Positions 22,775 to 29,127 of a stretch of DNA of 49,536 nt are shown one piece after another. Under the pieces are notes generated by a model, which was not told where the DNA came from, did no database searches, and saw nothing but the letters and a program-made list of their open reading frames with translations. The stretch comes from a virus. Within the stretch, counting starts at the first letter, position 1; every line of letters begins with the position of its first letter. The position numbers were made by a program, and so were the translations under genes. The stretch covers positions 1 to 49,536 of IMG/VR virus record IMGVR_UViG_3300034092_003812; one strand, 5' to 3'.

Positions 22775-22806
22775 TAAATATAAGAATAATACTTGCGGTA
22801 GCCAAA
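22775..22806 (-). promoter_or_regulatory. Early promoter
   Basis: Minus strand TTTGGCTACC, 20 nt, TATATTTA variant (TTATATTTA). It begins right after tRNA-like element 5. Confidence 0.7.
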
Positions 22807-22816
22807 TTTATTTTGC

Positions 22817-22927
22817 AGTCAGGACAGGAATCGAACCTGTATTCTTGTTGATTGTGGCCTCGACTGCCGCTGTACCCTCAATCAGAATCACCTGCCGATG
22901 TGCGTCTACCAATTCCGCCACCTGACT
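22817..22927 (-). ncRNA. tRNA-like element 5, variable core
   Basis: Family acceptor, D-arm TGGCGGAATTGGTAGACGC and T-arm ACAGGTTCGATTCCTGT. The core forms a long irregular hairpin ATTCT-GATTG...CAATC-AACA-AGAAT with a GC-rich 24-nt loop. No anticodon arm. Upstream (minus) an AAAGACATC...GATGTCTTT pairing flanks the spacer to element 6. Confidence 0.75.
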
Positions 22928-23001
22928 TTATAAAGACATCATTGGAATTTTGACCATTACATAGTTTCCTAAGTGTGAATATACTCCGTTGATGTCTTTG
23001 T

Positions 23002-23098
23002 AGTCAGGACAGGATTCGAACCTGTATATCTTTTCTTTGGGGCACATTGTTGATATTATCTCACCCATTGTCAGCGTATACCATTCCGCCACCTGACT
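23002..23098 (-). ncRNA. tRNA-like element 6, variable core
   Basis: Family acceptor, D-arm TGGCGGAATGGTATACGC, T-arm. The core can pair ATATC...GATAT; no anticodon arm. Preceded on the minus strand by the hairpin AGTACCTG-AATTAA-CAGGAACT. Confidence 0.75.
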
Positions 23099-23185
23099 AT
23101 ATTTTCTGAGTTCCTGTTAATTCAGGTACTTATCTGTCTCCAGTTGTTTTTATCCCTCAGCAGAAAACTAAACTAAACTCATTGT

Positions 23186-23312
23186 AGTCAGGACAGGATT
23201 CGAACCTGTAATTAATCCGTTTCTTTAGTGCTTTCGCAGGATAACTATTTTGGATTAATCCCCACCTTTCGGTTGTTATCTGGGTAGCGTCTACCAATTC
23301 CGCCACCTGACT
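23186..23312 (-). ncRNA. tRNA-like element 7, variable core
   Basis: Family acceptor, D-arm and T-arm. The core is highly structured: GGTAG-ACG-CTACC, then GATAAC...GTTATC enclosing ACC-GAAA-GGT, then TGC-GAAA-GCA, with two GAAA tetraloops. It begins 4 nt after the stop of the 33-residue gene 23317-23418. Confidence 0.75.
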
Positions 23313-23316
23313 ATTT

Positions 23317-23418
23317 TTATTTAAATCTATCTTTAATCTCTTTAATATCATCATCAGATAATGCCCAAGCAAATCCTAATATGATAAATGCGAATAAACC
23401 TATTATTATTATTAACAT
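23317..23418 (-). CDS. Tiny membrane protein (33 aa)
   Basis: MLIIIIGLFAFIILGFAWAL then a charged tail (SDDDIKEIKDRFK). One membrane segment. The stop lies 4 nt before tRNA-like element 7, in the same gene-element order as other units of this array. Confidence 0.55.
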   Translation of the reverse strand: MLIIIIGLFAFIILGFAWALSDDDIKEIKDRFK

Positions 23419-23441
23419 AACTTTATTATTAAAATGTTAGT

Positions 23442-23512
23442 AGTCAGGACAAGATTCGAACCTGTATTTGTCACAATATTTTGTTTAGCGCTTACCATTT
23501 CGCCACCTGACT
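23442..23512 (-). ncRNA. tRNA-like element 8, short form
   Basis: 71 nt, tRNA-sized, with family acceptor and a T-arm having one change (CTTGT). Core AAACAAAATATTGTG can form only ACAA-AATA-TTGT, so it lacks a 7-nt anticodon loop. It begins 8 nt after the stop of the 23521-23694 gene. Confidence 0.7.
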
Positions 23513-23520
23513 ATTTTGTT

Positions 23521-23694
23521 TTACTCTCTATCATGTTTAATAAGAAATCTCAAACTCTGTAAAAAAGAAATCTGTGCTGATGCTAACCACAGCCAAGTGC
23601 CATAATCTCTATCATTTTCAATATCGTATGCGAAAAGTAAGAAGTGTGCTACTCCCCAAAGTAACCATAATATTGCTTTTGATTTATTGCTCAT
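23521..23694 (-). CDS. Small two-segment membrane protein (57 aa)
   Basis: 57 residues: KAILWLLWGVAHFLLFAYD and TWLWLASAQISFLQSL are hydrophobic segments joined by an acidic loop. Located between elements 8 and 9. Unknown role. Confidence 0.6.
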   Translation of the reverse strand: MSNKSKAILWLLWGVAHFLLFAYDIENDRDYGTWLWLASAQISFLQSLRFLIKHDRE

Positions 23695-23743
23695 AATGTG
23701 TAAATGTTATTGATTAGTTTTTTATAAATTTAATTGTTTTTGT

Positions 23744-23818
23744 AGTCAGGACAGGATTCGAACCTGTACTCGGTGAAACATTTGCAACTGCTCATTCCGA
23801 TGCCAACTTTACCTGACT
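23744..23818 (-). ncRNA. tRNA-like element 9, short form
   Basis: 75 nt with the family acceptor and T-arm; the D region is replaced by GTAAAGTTGGCATCGG. Only weak pairing (TCGG...CCGA) is possible in the core. A GATG-GAAAGA-CATC hairpin sits directly 5' of it, and a strong GCCAAGT-CACGT-ACTTGGC hairpin further up (near 23850-23870). Confidence 0.65.
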
Positions 23819-23899
23819 CCGATGTCTTTCCATCAGTATAGGTTTAGTATTGACTTGCCAAGTACGTGACTTGGCGCTTGCCCCAAACCAAGGCTAGGT

Positions 23900-24004
23900 A
23901 GTCAGGACAGGATTCGAACCTGTATGTTGAAAGTTCCGAATATCACACTCGCTTATCAACTATAATGCACTTCACTTTAGCGTCTACCATTCCGCCACCT
24001 GACT
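23900..24004 (-). ncRNA. tRNA-like element 10, variable core
   Basis: Family acceptor, D-arm TGGCGGAATGGTAGACGC, T-arm. In the core AAAGT...ACTTT and GTTG...CAAC interleave, so an H-type pseudoknot is possible; CGCT...AGCG also pairs. Confidence 0.75.
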
Positions 24005-24041
24005 ATGTTATTTAAAGAACGTTTTGTTTTAATTTCTTATA

Positions 24042-24073
24042 TAAATATAACAATAATTTTCCTGGGAGCCAAA
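24042..24073 (-). promoter_or_regulatory. Early promoter for elements 5-10
   Basis: Minus strand TTTGGCTCCC, 20 nt, TATATTTA variant (TTATATTTA). It lies directly after the remnant element 11 and reads into elements 10 to 5. Confidence 0.65.
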
Positions 24074-24083
24074 TTTATTTTGT

Positions 24084-24111
24084 AGTCAGGACAGGATTGT
24101 ACTACTTGACT
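24084..24111 (-). pseudogene. tRNA-like element 11, deletion remnant
   Basis: 28 nt: AGTCAAG, a few bases, then CCTGTCCTGACT. The D-arm, core and most of the T-arm are missing while both acceptor strands survive. It starts 3 nt after the stop of the 24115-24270 gene. Confidence 0.65.
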
Positions 24112-24114
24112 ATA

Positions 24115-24270
24115 TTATTTACCTAATTTAGTCCATTGTTCGCCGTACTTTTCGGCCATGTAATCGTTTATTTGTTGTTTACCATCAACCCATTTTGTGC
24201 ATTTATGAGTTATGTAGCCCAATAAGTAACCTGTAAAAATTCCAGAGATTAGAGCTAGTAAATATATCAT
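24115..24270 (-). CDS. Small membrane-anchored protein (51 aa)
   Basis: 51 residues: N-terminal membrane segment MIYLLALISGIFTGYLLGY, then a polar tail. Stop lies 3 nt before remnant element 11. Not recognised. Confidence 0.6.
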   Translation of the reverse strand: MIYLLALISGIFTGYLLGYITHKCTKWVDGKQQINDYMAEKYGEQWTKLGK

Positions 24271-24286
24271 AGTTTTAAATTTTAGT

Positions 24287-24429
24287 AGTCAGGACAGGAT
24301 TCGAACCTGTAAGTGTTATAGAGCCAACCTGATGCATCCACACCAGTTAAGGAATTGAACCTTAATATAACACCCCACTCTGGGTAAATCGGATTTGCAC
24401 CGAAGCGTTTACCATTCCGCCACCTGACT
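24287..24429 (-). ncRNA. tRNA-like element 12, with nested T-arm-like hairpin
   Basis: 143 nt with family ends. The core forms GGTAAA-CGCT-[TCGG-TGCAAAT-CCGA]-TTTACC, then GTGTTATA...TATAACAC enclosing TTAAG-GTTCAATTC-CTTAA, which looks like a second T-arm. This suggests a tRNA fragment inserted in the core. It begins 5 nt after the stop of the 24435-24683 gene. Confidence 0.75.
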
Positions 24430-24434
24430 ATATT

Positions 24435-24683
24435 TTAATATTCATCCAACATACCAAGCTGTCTTTTAGCTATGATGGTATCTTTTTCAGGTCTTGACTC
24501 TAAACCCAAACTAATACTTTCACCATAGCAAGAACAAGTTGGATTTCCTTGTTTATTAATCCCAAATGATATAAACCCAGCACTTATTGGGTTGAAATTT
24601 CTAAACTTTGAATGCTGCAATAATTCAGTAAATACAATGATTTCTTCATTGTCAGTAATAATGTATTTTTGTTTTAGATACAT
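24435..24683 (-). CDS. Small phage protein, unknown
   Basis: 82 residues (KQKYIITDNEEIIVFTELLQ...SAGFISFGINKQGNPTCSCYG), a beta-rich fold with CSC. Followed 5 nt later by tRNA-like element 12. Not recognised. Confidence 0.7.
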   Translation of the reverse strand: MYLKQKYIITDNEEIIVFTELLQHSKFRNFNPISAGFISFGINKQGNPTCSCYGESISLGLESRPEKDTIIAKRQLGMLDEY

Positions 24684-24688
24684 AATTT

Positions 24689-24835
24689 TTATTTTTTAAA
24701 TTGTTTGTGCATTGCAATTGCATGCTCACTATCAAGAGCATGATAAGAATCACCTGTGGTCTTACCGTTCTTAAATACCTCAAACCAGGCAAAACCCATA
24801 AAATCTTCTCTACCTTTTTTTACTGCTGTAAACAT
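24689..24835 (-). CDS. Small protein, unknown (48 aa)
   Basis: 48 residues from the ATG at 24835 (MFTAVKKGREDFMGFAWFEV...); a longer frame would cross the promoter. Ends in a DSEHAIAMHKQF helix. Operon with the 24435 gene. Confidence 0.65.
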   Translation of the reverse strand: MFTAVKKGREDFMGFAWFEVFKNGKTTGDSYHALDSEHAIAMHKQFKK

Positions 24836-24859
24836 AACCTTTATTTTTAATTTCTTATA

Positions 24860-24891
24860 TAAATATAACAATAATTTTCCTGGAAGCCAAA
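24860..24891 (-). promoter_or_regulatory. Early promoter
   Basis: Minus strand TTTGGCTTCC, 20 nt, TTATATTTA; almost identical to the copy at 24042-24073. Confidence 0.65.
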
Positions 24892-24901
24892 TTTATTTTG
24901 C

Positions 24902-24945
24902 GGTCAGGATAGGAATCGAACCTGTATGAAGTTTAGAGTAATTAA
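24902..24945 (-). pseudogene. tRNA-like element 13, 3' half only
   Basis: The T-arm (ACAGGTTCGATTCCTAT) and 3' acceptor strand (CCTGACC) remain; the 5' half is missing. In its place, 8 nt after the stop of the 24953 gene, lies a hairpin AAGTTTA-ATTACTC-TAAACTT. Confidence 0.6.
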
Positions 24946-24952
24946 ACTTATA

Positions 24953-25153
24953 TTATAAGTTATTAATTACCCAATTTGCTCCATAATCCATAGCTTCTTT
25001 TTTACTATCAAAGAATGACTGATATAATACAGATTTTTCATCCTCGATAGTTAATTGCCAACTTACTCTACCCTTACTGACGGTAATAGTTATATCATCA
25101 AAAGTATTAGTATAATACCCAGGATATAGCATTCTTAAATTTAAAGTTTTCAT
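24953..25153 (-). CDS. Small beta-rich protein, unknown
   Basis: 66 residues. Pattern G-Y-Y...I-T-I...W-Q-L...F-x-x-K-K-E-A-M resembles the 26620-26826 protein (GFYKG...FKIV...WYYQI...DFYNTKSQAIEA), so the two look like distant paralogues of one small fold. Confidence 0.65.
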   Translation of the reverse strand: MKTLNLRMLYPGYYTNTFDDITITVSKGRVSWQLTIEDEKSVLYQSFFDSKKEAMDYGANWVINNL

Positions 25154-25200
25154 ATAATTGTATATTTTTGTTTTTATTTCTTACTAGTAAACCTGATGAC

Positions 25201-25443
25201 TCAAATATAAGGGTTTGAATCTGAATCGTAAACAGGAAGAGTAGTATTAACTAATAACTGAGCCTCATCAACATGTAATGTATGAATTTCCTGATACCAT
25301 CCGCGAGTGTTTTTGATTTCAAGATGCCACATATTAAGGCTGCTCCATGGACCCTGGACATCTTTTATGAGCCGAATCCTCCCCTCCTCAATCATTGTTT
25401 TTGAAATTTTTGATTTGTCCTTAACTGTTATACGTGTTGACAT
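25201..25443 (-). CDS. Small protein, unknown
   Basis: 80 residues from the ATG at 25443, which directly follows a promoter leader; the longer frame to 25563 would span the promoter and is rejected. Sequence MSTRITVKDKSKISKTMIEE... then aromatic strands (WHLEIKNTRGWYQEIHTLHV). Confidence 0.65.
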   Translation of the reverse strand: MSTRITVKDKSKISKTMIEEGRIRLIKDVQGPWSSLNMWHLEIKNTRGWYQEIHTLHVDEAQLLVNTTLPVYDSDSNPYI

Positions 25444-25470
25444 AACTATTTTTTTATTTAATTTCTTATA

Positions 25471-25502
25471 TAAATATACGAACAATTCCTCAGGTAGCCA
25501 AA
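25471..25502 (-). promoter_or_regulatory. Early promoter
   Basis: Minus strand TTTGGCTACC, 20 nt, TATATTTA. Confidence 0.7.
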
Positions 25503-26077
25503 CCTGAGCTACAGAAAGGGCTAACATCTTTATCAAATGAACCCAGAAAAATATCATTAACAAACATGTAAATGTTTGATTTCCAATATGTTATGTTAAA
25601 GAACTCAATCAAGCTAAATATAATTTTGTTTTTTCATTTTCTGATAGGTGCTTTTATTTGAGACAGCTGAGGACTCTAAGCGGTTATTTACTCTTGAAAA
25701 ACAAGCATATAATTAACTCAAAGAACATCTACACTAAGTGTAGCGCAAACATATAAACATGCGTTTATACCGTTTAATTTCACTGAATTTCAATATGCTT
25801 TAGGGGTGGTTTCGCTTCCTATAGGAATAACTACTAGCACCTGCACCGTAGTCCTGAAGTCTTATTAAAATTGTGAAAAGAACGTTGTTCTATCATACGT
25901 ATGATGGAACAGATTAAGAGTCGATAGAGTATATAGGTCTGTCGACAGGAAGGTTTGGAGGGGCGCAAGGAAGGGGTTAGATCCTGGAACTCTCCACACC
26001 CCCCGTAATCTTACCTCCTCATACATGTTATCACCATCCTGTTTCCCTCACATACTCAATCCCCCTACAGGTATATA
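25503..26077. other. 575-nt gene-free region with palindromes
   Basis: No convincing ORF on either strand. It holds CTACACT-A-AGTGTAG (near 25728-25742), TTCCTATAGGAA (near 25817-25828), a 24-nt near-perfect palindrome centred on ATCATACGTATGAT (near 25886-25909), and GGGGCGCAAGG-type GC-rich sequence near 25960. It may hold an uncharacterised RNA, operators or an origin. Confidence 0.5.
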
Positions 26078-26365
26078 CTATTGGATCTCCCCAACATACC
26101 TAGCATACCCATATCCTTGAGTATCAATAAAAAATCTCCTACCCCTCCATTCCATCAAATAAAATTGAATATCTCCATCCAGCCGTTCAGCAAAAAATCC
26201 TTTCCCACCTTCCTCAAAATTAAAATATTCCTCACCATTTATTTTCCTCAATCCCTCAATCTCCTCTTTAATATGCTCTGGTAATGATTCATATTTAGTT
26301 AATTGTTTTACTTCCTCTGGGCTAAACGGCTTTTTATCTACCATAACGTATTCTCTAATTCTCAT
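26078..26365 (-). CDS. Small protein, unknown
   Basis: 95 residues. An N-terminal helical part (SPEEVKQLTKYESLPEHIKE) and a C-terminal beta part (FYLMEWRGRRFFIDTQGYGY). A later start at the second Met (MVDKKPF) is possible. Not recognised. Confidence 0.7.
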   Translation of the reverse strand: MRIREYVMVDKKPFSPEEVKQLTKYESLPEHIKEEIEGLRKINGEEYFNFEEGGKGFFAERLDGDIQFYLMEWRGRRFFIDTQGYGYARYVGEIQ

Positions 26366-26377
26366 ATCTGGGTATTT

Positions 26378-26560
26378 TTATTTTCTAATTTTTATTGATT
26401 TGTCTTTTCTAACCAATCCCCTTCCATTTATTGCATCAATGGCTTGATATAATTTACTAAACCCATCCATCGGATGTCCATCCGAATCAATAATCATATA
26501 ACGAGTTGTATTTTTATCCAAAACCCACTTTTCTATTGTTACTGTGTTGTTTGTGCTCAT
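26378..26560 (-). CDS. Small protein, unknown
   Basis: 60 residues (TVTIEKWVLDKNTTRYMIID...LYQAIDAINGRGL), a small alpha-beta unit. Preceded by a promoter module at 26587-26618. Confidence 0.65.
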   Translation of the reverse strand: MSTNNTVTIEKWVLDKNTTRYMIIDSDGHPMDGFSKLYQAIDAINGRGLVRKDKSIKIRK

Positions 26561-26586
26561 GGTGTTATTTATTTTTATTTCTTATA

Positions 26587-26618
26587 TAAATGTATGAATG
26601 GCATTCTAGGGAGCCAAA
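26587..26618 (-). promoter_or_regulatory. Early promoter
   Basis: Minus strand TTTGGCTCCC, 20 nt, TACATTTA. Confidence 0.65.
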
Positions 26619-26619
26619 C

Positions 26620-26826
26620 TTACTTACTAACATATTCATCTATCCGATACTTCAAAGCCTCTATTGCTTGAGATTTAGTGTTATAAAAATCATGTACTTG
26701 TTCGTTTCCGATTTGATAATACCATACTACTTCATTGTTAATCAAAACCTGCTTTACAATTTTGAACTCAATGTTCTTGTATTTCCCTTTATAGAAACCT
26801 GTTGATATTTTTTTAATTGTAATCAT
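26620..26826 (-). CDS. Small beta-rich protein, unknown
   Basis: 68 residues; possible paralogue of the 24953-25153 protein (shared GFY..., W-Y-x-I, F-x-x-K-x-x-A-x-E-A pattern). Starts with AAACAGTTATG. Confidence 0.7.
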   Translation of the reverse strand: MITIKKISTGFYKGKYKNIEFKIVKQVLINNEVVWYYQIGNEQVHDFYNTKSQAIEALKYRIDEYVSK

Positions 26827-26845
26827 AACTGTTTTTATTTATACA

Positions 26846-26877
26846 TAAATATACGAATGATACTCCAGGAGGCCAAA
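26846..26877 (-). promoter_or_regulatory. Early promoter
   Basis: Minus strand TTTGGCCTCC, 20 nt, TATATTTA. Confidence 0.7.
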
Positions 26878-26885
26878 TCTTTTTA

Positions 26886-27506
26886 TCAATAAATATATTT
26901 ACCTACCAATACGGTTTGGCCTTGGGGGTTGGTTGTGGTTTTAGGTTTTTGATTAACCGTGCCTAATGGTAATTTGCTCATTTCATCAACTGTATATTGT
27001 GTTGATTCACACTCAAAAGCAACAGGCATCTTTGGTTGTTGGAGAGATTGGATAAAATCTTCTAAATTTATACCACTATCACCCCCTGCTGGTTTATTAA
27101 AATCAAGACAGGCTTTCCAACATTTTCTCAAATCTTCCTCTGTGTACTTATACTTCTCTTTGGCTTTGTTGTAGCCTTTTTTGAAACCCCATCTCAAAGT
27201 ATCTGTGTGCTTATTTTGTTCACTTTTTGTCGTTTGTACCAAACTATCTTTGATGTATGGAAATTCTTGTTCAGACAACACCCCAACCTCATCTTCAAGC
27301 GGTGGCAAAAGGGGCACACCTTCAATAACAGGTGAGTTGTTGAGTGGTAAATGACCAATCACTTTTTTACTAATAGAACTTTCCCCATATTCAGCACCTC
27401 CCGTATGTCGCACCTGATTTAAGTAAGTGTCATAGTACCATGTAGTAGGTATTTCATCACTTACAATAAGAAGATAGTTTTCGGTTTTGATAATGTTGTG
27501 TGTCAT
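26886..27506 (-). CDS. Phage protein family A, paralogue 1
   Basis: 206 residues. Shares blocks with the 27524-28240 protein: NIIKTENYLLIVSDE at the start, HLPLNNSPVIEGVPLLPP in the middle, KEKYKYTEEDLRK, and FIQSLQQPKMPVAFECE near the end. Proteins with these blocks are recurrent in flavobacterial phages; function unknown. Confidence 0.75.
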   Translation of the reverse strand: MTHNIIKTENYLLIVSDEIPTTWYYDTYLNQVRHTGGAEYGESSISKKVIGHLPLNNSPVIEGVPLLPPLEDEVGVLSEQEFPYIKDSLVQTTKSEQNKHTDTLRWGFKKGYNKAKEKYKYTEEDLRKCWKACLDFNKPAGGDSGINLEDFIQSLQQPKMPVAFECESTQYTVDEMSKLPLGTVNQKPKTTTNPQGQTVLVGKYIY

Positions 27507-27523
27507 GGTTTGTGTGTTAATGG

Positions 27524-28240
27524 TTAATAAATGTATTTGCCTACTAATACGGTTTGGCCTTGTGAGTTTGTGGTTGTTTTTCGCTCAATCAAAATATCAT
27601 CGAAATCATATTCTTTTGATATAGTCTGAGGGTTAGGATATATCCTTTCCACTTCACACTCAAACCCAACAGGCATCTTTGGTTGTTGGAGGGATTGGAT
27701 AAGTTTTAATAAATTTTTTGAATGTCTATCAAAAGATTCATCCTTATTCAATTTCAATTCTGTTGATTCAAATTGACTGTTAATTCCAATATTAAATGCT
27801 CTTGTCAAATCCTCCTCTGTGTACTTATACTTCTCTTTTACAACCTCAGCTTTTTCTTTGGCTAACTTTCTAACTTTCTCTTTAAACTGATGAACTTGCT
27901 TAGAAGCACTTATTTTATAATATCCTTCAAATACTTTTTCTTTAAATACTTCTTCAAATAAATGATAAACATCACTTCTACTTAAACATGGGTTATCCCA
28001 AGCCCATTGTTCGATATTATCTTCAATAGGTGGTAATAAATCTACACCTTCAAGAACAGGTGAGTTGTTGAGCGGTAAGTGGGCTATGATTTTTGCCCAT
28101 TCTCTAATATTTGTTGGCAAACCACTCCTTGAAAGTTTTACAATATTTTCAGGAATTAACAAGTAAAAATTACCTGCTTTAATCTCCTCATCACTTACAA
28201 TAAGAAGATAGTTTTCTGTTTCAATAATGTTGTGTTTCAT
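27524..28240 (-). CDS. Phage protein family A, paralogue 2
   Basis: 238 residues from the ATG at 28240 (MKHNIIETENYLLIVSDEEI), 2 nt before the stop of the upstream gene; a longer frame is less likely. Same blocks as the 26886 protein with a longer middle section, so the pair arose by duplication. Confidence 0.75.
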   Translation of the reverse strand: MKHNIIETENYLLIVSDEEIKAGNFYLLIPENIVKLSRSGLPTNIREWAKIIAHLPLNNSPVLEGVDLLPPIEDNIEQWAWDNPCLSRSDVYHLFEEVFKEKVFEGYYKISASKQVHQFKEKVRKLAKEKAEVVKEKYKYTEEDLTRAFNIGINSQFESTELKLNKDESFDRHSKNLLKLIQSLQQPKMPVGFECEVERIYPNPQTISKEYDFDDILIERKTTTNSQGQTVLVGKYIY

Positions 28241-28241
28241 A

Positions 28242-28922
28242 TTACTTCTTTTTAAATTGTTCAAACCATTCATTAAAAGATAATGTGTTTTCCCTTCCTT
28301 CAAAAAATGCTACTTCTAATTCTTCCTCACTATACATCCTTTCTTGTTGCCATTTAGCACCTTCAATAAAACCAACATATTCAGCAACATTACTTTCTAA
28401 TGGATTATAAATAGTTATAGGTCTTTGTAGTTTTTTTGATGCGTAATTTCCAGCAGCTTCTTCAAGTGTTTCTTGTTTAGGTTCTCCTTGTGGAATGATG
28501 ATACCATATAAATTATTGCTAAATTTTGGGAATAATTCAACCTCAACCCATTCACAACTTGGATTCTTAACAAACCATTCAAGAAATTCATCATCAATAG
28601 CTTGTACACCATCTTCGATTAGGTCTTGGTCTGTTGTTAAGATGATTTTTTTAGCATCCATTGGTATAGCATTTGAATTAGATACTCTTAAATAATTTAT
28701 TTGTTTATGACTAAACCAATCTCCTTTTTTAATTTCTTCCTCAGAAGTGATATAGGTGTTTTGAGGAATATAACCAATATCTTTTAAGTCTTTATTTGGT
28801 ATAAGTTTATCCCATAGTTTAAACTTTAATACTCTTTTATCGATTCCTTGTTCATTAGTGATATATTCTGAACCAGCTAACCTACTTGGTTTATCTGTTG
28901 GTAAAATGTGTACGTTTTTCAT
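28242..28922 (-). CDS. Phage protein family B, paralogue 1
   Basis: 226 residues. Shares MKNVHILPTDKPSRL, YITSEEEIKKGDW, KIILTTDQDLIEDGVQAIDD, EEPKQETLEEAA-like blocks and a C-terminal MYSEEELEVAFFEG...WFEQFKKK with the 29128-29832 protein. Unknown role. Confidence 0.75.
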   Translation of the reverse strand: MKNVHILPTDKPSRLAGSEYITNEQGIDKRVLKFKLWDKLIPNKDLKDIGYIPQNTYITSEEEIKKGDWFSHKQINYLRVSNSNAIPMDAKKIILTTDQDLIEDGVQAIDDEFLEWFVKNPSCEWVEVELFPKFSNNLYGIIIPQGEPKQETLEEAAGNYASKKLQRPITIYNPLESNVAEYVGFIEGAKWQQERMYSEEELEVAFFEGRENTLSFNEWFEQFKKK

Positions 28923-28925
28923 AAG

Positions 28926-29126
28926 TTATTTATTAAAGGTTTCGTTGTAGTAATCTTCTGCCCTTCCCATATTAGGGTCAAAATTTGTACCCATACTATC
29001 GTAAACGGCTTCCATTATCTGCTGCTTCTCCATTTCTTTGGCTTGTTCAATTTGTTTTGAGAATTGTGTTTCTATTGAGTGGGGCAGTCTGTCCATTAAC
29101 CACTCAACTGCTGTTTGCTGTGGCAT
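28926..29126 (-). CDS. Small helical protein, unknown
   Basis: 66 residues from the ATG at 29126 (MPQQTAVEWLMDRLPHSIET), 2 nt from the stop of the upstream gene; longer frames overlap that gene. Similar small helical proteins accompany family B genes in related phages. Confidence 0.7.
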   Translation of the reverse strand: MPQQTAVEWLMDRLPHSIETQFSKQIEQAKEMEKQQIMEAVYDSMGTNFDPNMGRAEDYYNETFNK

Positions 29127-29127
29127 A

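Noticed and set aside
23157-23372. 71-codon frame across tRNA-like element 7 (SQVAELVDATQ...)
   Set aside because: It is a translation of the tRNA-like arms and overlaps the small membrane gene 23317-23418 in another frame.
7954-24429. Reading the tRNA-like family as suppressor or ordinary Leu tRNAs
   Set aside because: No element has a 7-nt anticodon loop on a 5-bp stem. Element 12 has a near match (TCGG-TGCAAAT-CCGA) but lacks U33 and sits in a larger stem.
8273-24429. Group I introns or archaeal-type tRNA introns inside the elements
   Set aside because: Inserts are far too short for a group I core, show no shared splice-site sequence, and no common bulge-helix-bulge was found.
25201-25563. 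120-codon version of the 25201 gene
   Set aside because: Its first 40 codons read through a clear early promoter; the start at 25443 directly after the leader is preferred.
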